Source: Candidatus Obscuribacterales bacterium (GTDB lineage: Bacteria > Cyanobacteriota > Vampirovibrionia > Obscuribacterales > Obscuribacteraceae). Taken from it: 57,425 nucleotides of DNA. The stretch is taken from assembly GCA_019752635.1 (NCBI GenBank), contig JAIELX010000109.1:1-57425 (forward strand), given 5' to 3'. Under the pieces are notes generated by a model. That model was not told the DNA's origin and did no database searches. It worked only from the letters and a program-made list of their open reading frames with translations. Made by a program: the position numbers and the translations under genes. This document shows, one piece after another, positions 51,184-57,425 of this stretch; the stretch's first letter is position 1; every line of letters begins with the position of its first letter.

Positions 51184-52371
51184 TCAAGGATTGAAAGCAA
51201 AGAGAAACGACGACAAAAAGTTGAAACCGGCGTGTGTAATTATTGTTGTTGTTGTATTGGTGTAGCGCCGGACGATACCCATGATCGTGGACCAACCTGC
51301 CACCTGCAAGATAAGCAACGGAGCGTGTGAGAACTGCCCGTGCAGCGCGCCATGCAAGAATGCCGCGGGAAAGATTCCAAAGACGGGCTGCAATGCCCCG
51401 CGAATCAAAGTTTCCTCGCCGATTCCAGCGCATAGACCGGTAAAAAGCGCCAAGACGAATGAGGGCGCGGCGCCACCGCCAGCCGAGAATGTCCCCTCGT
51501 TGTAGCGAGTCAACTTGTCGGCATACTCAAGCCCGCTTTGTCCGTGAGTGTATAGTGACCAAACCCAGTCATAAGCAAAGGTGAAGAAGATCATGAAGAC
51601 GCCTATAGCAACCTGCATCAAGGTTGGTTTCACCAACCCCAGACGCACAAGCGCTTGCTTCGGATTACGAGCCACCATAATGCCGACTCCGCAAAGCGCT
51701 AGCATCACCAGCCCCAGTCCGTTGTACCAGAACAGTTGATCAAGGGTCACCGGAAATGGTATCGGCAGTATGGGCATCTGCATGCCCCCCGGCTCGGTAC
51801 TTGCAAGCAAAAAGCCAAGACAGGTCACATAGATCCACAACCCGTTGAGATGCGGAATTGAAGCTGGAACGAAAACACGTTCGGCGACAAACGATTCCAT
51901 GAAAGTCAGTTTGCGCGTTGCAGCGACCACGGTCGCCTGAGCGGCGGGAACGGGCTCCGCGGCAGGCGTATCGACCACCGTTGCAGCGACAGTGTCACCA
52001 CTGGTGACGGCAGTTACAAACCGAACCGGTGCCGGTTCAACGACTGGAAGCGACTGCATCTTGCCGCAGGCCGCGACAATAAACCGACCGCTAACGGTCT
52101 GATTCACCACCGTCAGGAGATACGACAGAGCCACCCGCACCGGCTTGAAGAGCATCAGTCCGGTAGCGACCGCCACAAACATCGAATTGGCATGGGACCA
52201 GGCAGCACTCTCTCCCGGCTCGGAACCAACCAGCAAACCGATGAGTTCACCGAAAAAAACGAGAACGTACAAACCTCGCAAAACCCACTCCAGCCAACGA
52301 TGATGACGCGAGCCGTGGGCGACCAATCCAAGGATACAGCAGCCAATAATAGCCAATAAATCTGCAGACAA
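51184..52371 (-). CDS. CPBP-family intramembrane metalloprotease
   Basis: 395 residues with about eight or nine hydrophobic helices and a soluble Ala/Val-rich linker near residues 125-165. Motif 1 of the CPBP/Rce1 fold is EETLIR (EExxxR), and motif 3 is HAGFN (HxxxN). Motif 2, usually FxxxH, reads HGALH, with His in place of Phe. Members cleave membrane proteins or act in peptide maturation and anti-sigma control. The start is TTG at 52371, supported by AGGAG nine bases upstream. The Ser/Thr kinase gene follows by 51 bp, so co-transcription is likely. Confidence 0.87.
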   Translation of the reverse strand: MSADLLAIIGCCILGLVAHGSRHHRWLEWVLRGLYVLVFFGELIGLLVGSEPGESAAWSHANSMFVAVATGLMLFKPVRVALSYLLTVVNQTVSGRFIVAACGKMQSLPVVEPAPVRFVTAVTSGDTVAATVVDTPAAEPVPAAQATVVAATRKLTFMESFVAERVFVPASIPHLNGLWIYVTCLGFLLASTEPGGMQMPILPIPFPVTLDQLFWYNGLGLVMLALCGVGIMVARNPKQALVRLGLVKPTLMQVAIGVFMIFFTFAYDWVWSLYTHGQSGLEYADKLTRYNEGTFSAGGGAAPSFVLALFTGLCAGIGEETLIRGALQPVFGIFPAAFLHGALHGQFSHAPLLILQVAGWSTIMGIVRRYTNTTTTIITHAGFNFLSSFLFAFNP

Positions 52372-52441
52372 TCTGTGTCTCTCCTGCCGCCAACTTTTAA
52401 TTACTAAGTACTTTTAATCTCAAATCTTCGTGTTATTATAT

Positions 52442-52469
52442 TTGTCAAGAATAACTGGGTACATAGTAT
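52442..52469 (+). promoter_or_regulatory. Sigma-70-type promoter of the 75-residue secreted protein
   Basis: TTGTCA (52442-52447) and TAGTAT (52464-52469) are separated by 16 bp in an AT-rich stretch. The leader would be about 80 nt and includes GGAGG at 52542-52546. Confidence 0.45.
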
Positions 52470-52558
52470 TTATCATAGAACTTTAGTTGGAATAAAAATC
52501 TCGCTAAAGCCCGATTATTCAAAATAGAAGTCCTGAAGAACGGAGGTCATATCAAATT

Positions 52559-52786
52559 ATGCGTCTTAAGAGCATGCTCAGTGCAGCGCTAGTGGCCGGA
52601 GCTTTCGGCGTGACCGTATCGGCCGCGCTCGCCGGACCATTAATGCTCGGACCATCGCCAGCGCCAATGGGTCTTCCCACAACGATGGCAGTGCCCGTAG
52701 CTACAACAACGACTGTACAAACACAGGTGTTGAACACCTATCGCCAAGTTAGATCGTTCTGGCTCTCCAGAGCCATTGTCAGGTAA
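52559..52786 (+). CDS. Tiny secreted protein, unknown
   Basis: 75 residues. A textbook Sec signal peptide (basic MRLK, hydrophobic core, cleavage after ALA at about 25) leaves a mature peptide of about 50 residues. That peptide is Pro/Thr/Val-rich, then ends in a basic aromatic patch (YRQVRSFWLSR). GGAGG lies 12 bases before the ATG. The gene has its own promoter upstream and two terminator hairpins right behind, so it is an independent, possibly highly expressed unit. I do not recognise the family. Secreted structural, signalling or antimicrobial roles are all possible. Confidence 0.75.
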   Translation: MRLKSMLSAALVAGAFGVTVSAALAGPLMLGPSPAPMGLPTTMAVPVATTTTVQTQVLNTYRQVRSFWLSRAIVR

Positions 52787-52805
52787 GGGATACTAAAAGT
52801 ATCCC
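52787..52805 (+). terminator. First terminator hairpin after the tiny secreted protein
   Basis: GGGATAC (52787-52793), loop TAAAA, GTATCCC (52799-52805) form a perfect 7-bp stem starting one base after the stop codon, followed by GGTTTTGC. Confidence 0.5.
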
Positions 52806-52827
52806 GGTTTTGCTTCGGACTTCTATC

Positions 52828-52862
52828 GAGGACCACCCCGAAGGGTGGTCCTCTTTATTTTA
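52828..52862 (+). terminator. Second, strong intrinsic terminator
   Basis: GAGGACCACCC (52828-52838) and GGGTGGTCCTC (52843-52853) are perfect inverted repeats around a CGAA tetraloop, followed by TTTATTTTAT. It is one of the clearest rho-independent terminators in the window, for rightward transcription. Confidence 0.85.
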
Positions 52863-52930
52863 TCGCCTACGATAGGCTTTCATAGCTCCCGAGCGACAGA
52901 GGCAAAATGGCGCGAGGTGCCAAGGTTCCG

Positions 52931-53212
52931 TTACTTGCCTGTGCGCACTATGATTTCGTCGGACCCGGCTAGATTGAGCCGTTCGCGGGCAAGCCTTTCA
53001 ATGCCCGAAGACGAACGGTAATTAGCCAAGCCGTCGCGCAGCTCCTTGTTCACCAGGCGAGCCTGCTCTTGCCCGGTGATCAGCGCTCCGGACTGCTTAT
53101 GCAGATACAGCTGATGCTCCACACTGCCCACAATCGACTTGCAGGCGTGAAAGATAGCAAACAGGGTTACAACGCTAATCAGCAGCTCACGTAGAACCTT
53201 GCTTTTAGACAT
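52931..53212 (-). CDS. Septum formation initiator FtsB/DivIC-like
   Basis: 93 residues: a short basic N-terminus, one TM helix (about 8-27), a coiled coil (about 35-65, LITGQEQARLVNKELRDGL) and the diagnostic GIERLARERLNLAGSDE segment near the end. This is the FtsB/DivIC layout; such proteins join FtsL and FtsQ/DivIB in the divisome and help activate septal peptidoglycan synthesis. The ATG has AGGTG about five bases upstream. It lies 82 bp downstream of the phosphoglucomutase gene on the same strand. Confidence 0.88.
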   Translation of the reverse strand: MSKSKVLRELLISVVTLFAIFHACKSIVGSVEHQLYLHKQSGALITGQEQARLVNKELRDGLANYRSSSGIERLARERLNLAGSDEIIVRTGK

Positions 53213-53294
53213 GCGTCACCTGTAAACGTATTGCTCGCGCACCGCAGCAATCTTAGCGGTTATCACGCGGCAGTGTCCAGTGCTGGATTTAACT

Positions 53295-54740
53295 TTAGTG
53301 AACAGCAAGCAATCGTGCACCGAGATCGCTGACGACACGCTCAACGCTTTCGTCGAAATCGCGCTTTAACTGTTCAACGCGCTCCACTGTCCGAGCTTCG
53401 TAGTAGAGACGAACCAGCGGCTCTGTGCCGCTGGGTCGGAAGAGAATCCAGCTGCCATCTTCCATATAGAACTTGAGACCGTCGAGACGACCAACGCGCG
53501 ATACGCGCGTGTGGCCGATGGTATCAAACGGCTTCGCAAGCATGTGTTCAACAAGCCGCTTCTGATTCTCGGCGGTGAGCTTGAGGTCGCGGCGGCGATA
53601 AGCGAATTCAGTTCCCGTTTCTTTAACCAGGTCCAGCCAAATTTGCGAGAGCGGTTTCTTTTCGTAGGCCAACATTTCAACGAGCATCAAGTTCGCCATG
53701 ATGCCGTCTTTCTCAGGGATATGCCCCTTGAACGAAAATCCACCGGACTCTTCGCCTCCAAGCAATACATCTTTTTGTCGCTGTAATTCGCCAATGTACT
53801 TAAAACCAACCGGTGTTTCTTCAATTTCCAGTCCATAAAGTTCGCACAACCGATCCAGCACGTGCGTGGTGGCAACAGTACGCACAACAAGACCCTTCAT
53901 GCCCCTATTCTTCACCAGGTGCCTGGTCAGCAGCGAAAGCAGCATGTTAGGCGAAAGATAATTGCCCTGGTCATCAATTACGCCGAATCGATCGGCATCA
54001 CCATCGGTGGCAAGTCCCGCAGCCAATTTTTCTCTTTGGACCACCTGCGACAGTTCCGTTAGGAACTCCGGTTTCGGTTCGGGCATGAAACCGCCGAATA
54101 ACGGATCGCGCCAGTCGTGCAGAACATGCACGTTCACTCCGTTATCCTTCAGCGCCAGATCAAGGTAACCGCGGCAAGTACTATAAAGACATTCGACTGC
54201 AACATTCAGCTTCGCGGCTCTGATTTTTTCCAAATCGATTCGGTCTTTGATCTTCTGCATGTAGGCAGGACGAGGATCGAATCGGGGTACTTCTATGTGA
54301 CTCAAGTCACCGAAAGTTTCATCCGGACGCAAGTGAAATAGTATTCTTTCAGTAATTTCGTTGGTGGCAGGTCCGGCATGATGCATGATGTATTTCATGC
54401 CGCAGTATTCAGGTGGATTATGACTGGCAGTCAGTTGTATAGCGCCACCAGTCGGTTCCATGATTGTCGCATTAGCGATAACCGGAGTAGGCACATCGCG
54501 GTCAACCAATCGCGCGGGGACTCCCATCGAAATAAGAGTTTGCGCTGTCCTCAGTGCGAACTTGTCAGCCAGAAACCGAGTGTCATAGCCAACCAGCACG
54601 GGGCGGGTCTTTCCATTGCCACCATAAGTCTCTATTACGTAACGAGCAACAGCTGCTGCAACTCTTTCGACATTAGCAAAAGTGAAATCTTCAGCAATGA
54701 TTGCACGCCAGCCATCTGTGCCGAATGTAATCTGAGACAT
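53295..54740 (-). CDS. Phosphoglucomutase/phosphomannomutase-family enzyme
   Basis: 481 residues. The start ATG 54740 has AGGAGG about ten bases upstream and gives the family N-terminus FGTDGWRA; a longer frame upstream overlaps the preceding gene. The catalytic phosphoserine sits in TASHNPP (about 103), the metal loop is DGDADR, the sugar-binding loop is GGEESGG, and the phosphate site is PSGTEPLVR. The GEES form of the sugar loop favours glucose-1-phosphate/glucose-6-phosphate interconversion. It could feed the nucleotide-sugar genes at 28.9-32.1 kb. It follows the YD-like gene by 26 bp. Confidence 0.92.
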   Translation of the reverse strand: MSQITFGTDGWRAIIAEDFTFANVERVAAAVARYVIETYGGNGKTRPVLVGYDTRFLADKFALRTAQTLISMGVPARLVDRDVPTPVIANATIMEPTGGAIQLTASHNPPEYCGMKYIMHHAGPATNEITERILFHLRPDETFGDLSHIEVPRFDPRPAYMQKIKDRIDLEKIRAAKLNVAVECLYSTCRGYLDLALKDNGVNVHVLHDWRDPLFGGFMPEPKPEFLTELSQVVQREKLAAGLATDGDADRFGVIDDQGNYLSPNMLLSLLTRHLVKNRGMKGLVVRTVATTHVLDRLCELYGLEIEETPVGFKYIGELQRQKDVLLGGEESGGFSFKGHIPEKDGIMANLMLVEMLAYEKKPLSQIWLDLVKETGTEFAYRRRDLKLTAENQKRLVEHMLAKPFDTIGHTRVSRVGRLDGLKFYMEDGSWILFRPSGTEPLVRLYYEARTVERVEQLKRDFDESVERVVSDLGARLLAVH

Positions 54741-54766
54741 TTGAAAAGGACCTCCTGCGGATTGTT

Positions 54767-55873
54767 CTACGAGACTCGAGAAAGATAGTCGAATACCGAT
54801 TCCCAAGCGGTTCGTGCTTGCGGTCGCTTTAGCCAGGTCTTATGAACAGGCTTAGTTCCCGGCGCACAAGACAAGGTGGGGCGACAAGACTTCACGTCGT
54901 CTTCCGATGAGAATTCTACTACCGTTCCGTCACGTCCATAGAATCTATATCGAATGCTTTTGCCACCAGTAACAGCATACATGCTGGCCATGCGGAATCC
55001 ATCATGCGCAAAAATTGCGGTAAGAAAATCTACGCTGCCGCCCGGATTCAAGACGCGCCGCCGTTCACAGTGCGTACCGGCAACAAGATCGAGACTGAAA
55101 TACTGGCCGTCTAAAGTGTGCAGGTAGAGACAGCCCCAGGGGTCAATCGTCATGGATTCACCCGCCGCGCGAACTCTTCCTTCCGCATCGCGCACAGTAA
55201 CGCCATGCTTCTCGCGTTTTCCGTCGCTATGAGCAAACCCTTTGCTGTCAATGCGCGTAAATGACTCCAAGTGCCCGAAAGCACTATATTCAAGAAACAA
55301 GCAATCGCCGAAGGTAGAGCGAACTTCAACAACGCGGCCAAGACCGTCTTTAGTCAGCATGCTGCCGTTCGAGAACGTCTCCATACGTTTGCCACCGGGC
55401 AAAAGTTCAACGTGGACATTCATGCGGCTACGCGCAGGCTCGTCAAAGCGAATGCTCACATCTACAACGGCCTCGTTGCAAAACGGTTGCGTCAAGCCAA
55501 TCGCGCAAGGAGGCTCAAAGGTTTCCGGTTGCTGGTCGATCGTAGTGGCAAAGCTGCGCATGCGCGCAAGCAATTCCAGGTGCTCGGGAGAAGAAACGCG
55601 GCTAGCCGTGTATTCAAGACGTTCAAGCACAGCCAGAATGCGCATGCGCTCAGCTTCTTCCTCGCTTGTCTCAGGCAAAATCCGACGAGACAACGCGCTG
55701 ATAAGATCGCTATCATCCTCCGCGCCCAGCGATGGCGGCGAAAAATCAAGAAGCTCACCGCCTTGGTCGGCAGCGCTTTCAATGAAGTTCAATAAACCTG
55801 CAGCAAGACCGCCTGCACCCGCACCATCTGCGAACGCACGCCGAGTATGCCTGGAAATACAACTCGGTATCAT
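54767..55873 (-). CDS. YD/RHS-like beta-repeat protein, unknown function
   Basis: 368 residues from ATG 55873 (an upstream in-frame TTG at 55915 is also possible; neither has a strong SD). The first ~100 residues are helical and acidic (SEEEAERMRILAVLERLEYTAS). The rest is made of strand pairs with Gly-Arg turns: DGLGRVVEV, FGDCLFLEYSAFGHLESF, DAEGRVRA, DGQYFSLDL and YRFYGRDGTVVEF, resembling divergent YD repeats. No signal peptide is obvious. It lies between the J-like gene and phosphoglucomutase on the same strand, 26 bp before the latter. The role is unknown. Confidence 0.65.
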   Translation of the reverse strand: MIPSCISRHTRRAFADGAGAGGLAAGLLNFIESAADQGGELLDFSPPSLGAEDDSDLISALSRRILPETSEEEAERMRILAVLERLEYTASRVSSPEHLELLARMRSFATTIDQQPETFEPPCAIGLTQPFCNEAVVDVSIRFDEPARSRMNVHVELLPGGKRMETFSNGSMLTKDGLGRVVEVRSTFGDCLFLEYSAFGHLESFTRIDSKGFAHSDGKREKHGVTVRDAEGRVRAAGESMTIDPWGCLYLHTLDGQYFSLDLVAGTHCERRRVLNPGGSVDFLTAIFAHDGFRMASMYAVTGGKSIRYRFYGRDGTVVEFSSEDDVKSCRPTLSCAPGTKPVHKTWLKRPQARTAWESVFDYLSRVS

Positions 55874-55969
55874 ATTGCCCAAACCCGACCACTCACCAGC
55901 CCCTATAAAAAGCAAATGATCGTAAACAATATTACCAACCGACTTTTCTTTTGTCAGGAGACGGTTTAT

Positions 55970-57223
55970 TTAACCCTCGAGGGTATTGCGCACTTCCGTC
56001 TCCAACCAGCCTCGCACCTGCAGCGATTCAGCCATTCGCAAACCGGAGTAGCGCTCGTCATACATGGCAACTGAGAACTGCGCTATGGTTATGCGTCCTC
56101 GAGCCAGCAACTCTTGCGCCAGCTGCAACGACGATATTTCTTGCTTTGTGGCATAGCCGGCATTAAGAACCAGCTGCTCGGCAGCAATGTTGGGCGCAAG
56201 CTGAATCTGGGCTTTCAGCGCTTGGACCTCTAAATTTGAGATAAGGTGTGCAGCTTCCATAAGTCGAATCACCGGTGGCACATCGACTTTTACATCGGGC
56301 TTGCGTAGCTTACTTTCGTCAAAAACGAATCGGGGGTCTGTTCCGGACATAGCTGTAGCCGGTTGCGGCGGCGGAGCGACCGGTAGCGGAGACGCAGCTG
56401 GTTGCGGTGATGCCTCTACTGCGGTCGGTGGCGCTGGCGTTGAGTCCGTAGACCGGTCAAAAGTCTCAGCACCGTACAGCGGCTGCTCCGAATGTTCTTG
56501 CGAAAATGAGGGCGGGGTAACCGGCTCGGAAACGACGGTCGGCGGAGCTTGGTACACAGGTTCGGCAAGCGGCGCAACTGCTTCAGCCGGCGGACTTTCC
56601 TGCGCCACGGGCGAAGGCTGCTCAACGGCTGCGACAGGCTCTTGCGCGTATTGCACCTCAGGAGGCGGCAGGGCGGCAGGCTCGGGTACGGCGGCGACCG
56701 CGGCCGGTTCAACTACGGGCTGAGGGGGAACTTGTTGCTGCACGGGCTGAGGCGGAAAAGACTGAACAATGTCCTGAGCCCGGGGCAAAGGTAGCTCGGT
56801 AGTCTCCAGCGGCTTTCCCGCATCGCTTGAGTCATAGAGCCAGCGTCGTGCCACAACAAGGTCGTGACTCAGGCGTAAACGAGGTTTACGAAGCACGAAG
56901 CCGGCATTGAGAATGGTATTAAATTCAACTTTGCAATCCTTTGGATTGCGCTCTTTGAGGAAATTGCGAACGCGTCGCAAGTAACCGACCATGATGGCGT
57001 TAAGCCCGGACTGCGGACGCACGCCGAGCACTTCGTAGTAATTGGCTTTGTTGCTGCCGTCCTTTTCTTCCGGCGGCGGCAACAAATCGGGAAAGAGGTG
57101 CGACAGTTCGCGAATGGAGGTGAACGCACCTACCTTATCCTGCCGAACCCAGCTTTGCCGGAGCGCAGCACACAGGACCTGACATTCAAGCTCCACACGA
57201 TTAACCGGTCCCGACGCCTTCAT
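55970..57223 (-). CDS. Degenerate J-domain protein with Pro-rich linker
   Basis: 417 residues. Residues ~60-125 align with a J domain: NYYEVLGVRP is a typical helix-I start, followed by YLRRVRNFLKERNP and a helix III-like INAGFVLRKPRLR... pattern. The HPD tripeptide needed to stimulate DnaK is absent. A Pro/Ala/Val/Gln-rich linker (about 150-300) follows, then a helical C-terminal domain (about 315-417) with two similar helical units (ISNLEVQALKAQIQLAP; GRITIAQFSVAMYDERYSG). Cytosolic by sequence. The ATG at 57223 follows the end of the partial FHA gene by 49 bp. It is likely a structural adaptor rather than a chaperone co-factor. Confidence 0.7.
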   Translation of the reverse strand: MKASGPVNRVELECQVLCAALRQSWVRQDKVGAFTSIRELSHLFPDLLPPPEEKDGSNKANYYEVLGVRPQSGLNAIMVGYLRRVRNFLKERNPKDCKVEFNTILNAGFVLRKPRLRLSHDLVVARRWLYDSSDAGKPLETTELPLPRAQDIVQSFPPQPVQQQVPPQPVVEPAAVAAVPEPAALPPPEVQYAQEPVAAVEQPSPVAQESPPAEAVAPLAEPVYQAPPTVVSEPVTPPSFSQEHSEQPLYGAETFDRSTDSTPAPPTAVEASPQPAASPLPVAPPPQPATAMSGTDPRFVFDESKLRKPDVKVDVPPVIRLMEAAHLISNLEVQALKAQIQLAPNIAAEQLVLNAGYATKQEISSLQLAQELLARGRITIAQFSVAMYDERYSGLRMAESLQVRGWLETEVRNTLEG

Positions 57224-57272
57224 GTTTCCTGCTTCCCTGCCTTTCGGAAATCCTGAACAACAATTTGAACTG

Positions 57273-57425
57273 CTATACCGACTCGCTCAACAAGACAAAA
57301 GTCAAATCAGTTTCACCGATACGAATTTTGTCGCCGGACGACAATAGCTCTCTTCTTTCTACTTGCCCGCCGTTGAGCAAAGTACCGTTGGTTGAACCAA
57401 GATCTTCCAACCAAAATTTATTTGA
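57273..57425 (-). CDS. FHA-domain protein, C-terminal fragment cut by right window edge
   Basis: The reverse strand is open from base 57425 to a TAG stop at 57275-57273, giving the last 50 residues. They read as the second half of an FHA domain: FWLEDLGSTNGTLLNG (the STNGT phosphopeptide-loop motif), then GDKIRIGETDLTF, ending nine residues later. The order SNKFWLEDLGSTNGT places the missing GR and SxxH motifs off the edge. It heads the leftward run toward the J-like gene (49-bp gap). Confidence 0.8.
   Translation of the reverse strand, partial: SNKFWLEDLGSTNGTLLNGGQVERRELLSSGDKIRIGETDLTFVLLSESV

Noticed and set aside
1..57425. CRISPR array, tRNA, rRNA, insertion sequence or prophage
   Set aside because: No regularly spaced repeats, cloverleaf sequences, transposase or phage-like proteins were seen in any gap or frame. 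Very degenerate elements could be missed by eye.

Overview
This is chromosomal DNA of a free-living bacterium with a dense, mostly core-plus-lineage-specific gene set. I see no transposase, integrase, phage gene, CRISPR array, tRNA or rRNA. The style is Gram-negative-like and fits a non-photosynthetic cyanobacterial relative (Vampirovibrionia/Melainabacteria, possibly Obscuribacterales). It has many TPR proteins with long disordered extensions, FHA and Ser/Thr-kinase signalling, a phasin-like protein, fermentative AdhE, a dnaG-rpoD pair, class A PBP, MurQ and NagB. The taxonomic placement is inference from gene content, not from a marker-gene comparison. Many starts are GTG or TTG and were set here by Shine-Dalgarno spacing.

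Layout. 1-7.2 kb: an ABC1/UbiB-family kinase cut by the left edge, a phasin-like coiled coil, an arginase, and adhE followed by a STAS-domain gene. 7.5-16.2 kb: envelope or secreted proteins (TPR/Q-rich protein, DUF3142-like protein, Pro-rich secreted protein, di-heme DUF1111 protein, matrixin-like metalloprotease) and NagB. 16.3-23.4 kb: a signalling block with an OmpR-type regulator lacking its phospho-acceptor Asp, an 8-TM PAS histidine kinase, an FHA protein and a 1273-residue membrane TPR protein. 23.5-28.7 kb: MFS transporter, PBP1A-type synthase, secreted cyclophilin. 28.9-33.8 kb: a small sugar/glycosylation locus with two LegB-like dehydratase paralogues around a CBS-nucleotidyltransferase, then a GT2 glycosyltransferase and a TPR protein. 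33.8-36.8 kb: dnaG-rpoD. 37.2-42 kb: dihydropyrimidinase, MurQ, family-4-like uracil-DNA glycosylase, a small Cys protein and a HAMP histidine kinase.

42.2-47.4 kb holds the most unusual locus: thioredoxin, an exported thioredoxin-like protein, a small single-TM protein, and a 1116-residue FtsH-type protease carrying three complete AAA+ modules in tandem before one M41 zinc peptidase. It ends in a strong UUCG-loop terminator. 47.6-57.4 kb: TPR protein, Ser/Thr kinase with a helical-repeat extracytoplasmic half, CPBP protease, a tiny secreted protein with its own promoter and terminators, FtsB/DivIC-like protein, phosphoglucomutase, a YD-like beta-repeat protein, a degenerate J-domain protein and the end of an FHA protein cut by the right edge.

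Together the window covers envelope building and recycling, protein quality control at the membrane, and a signalling network in which several components (regulator, STAS protein, J-like protein) lack the residue that normally makes them switchable or catalytic.
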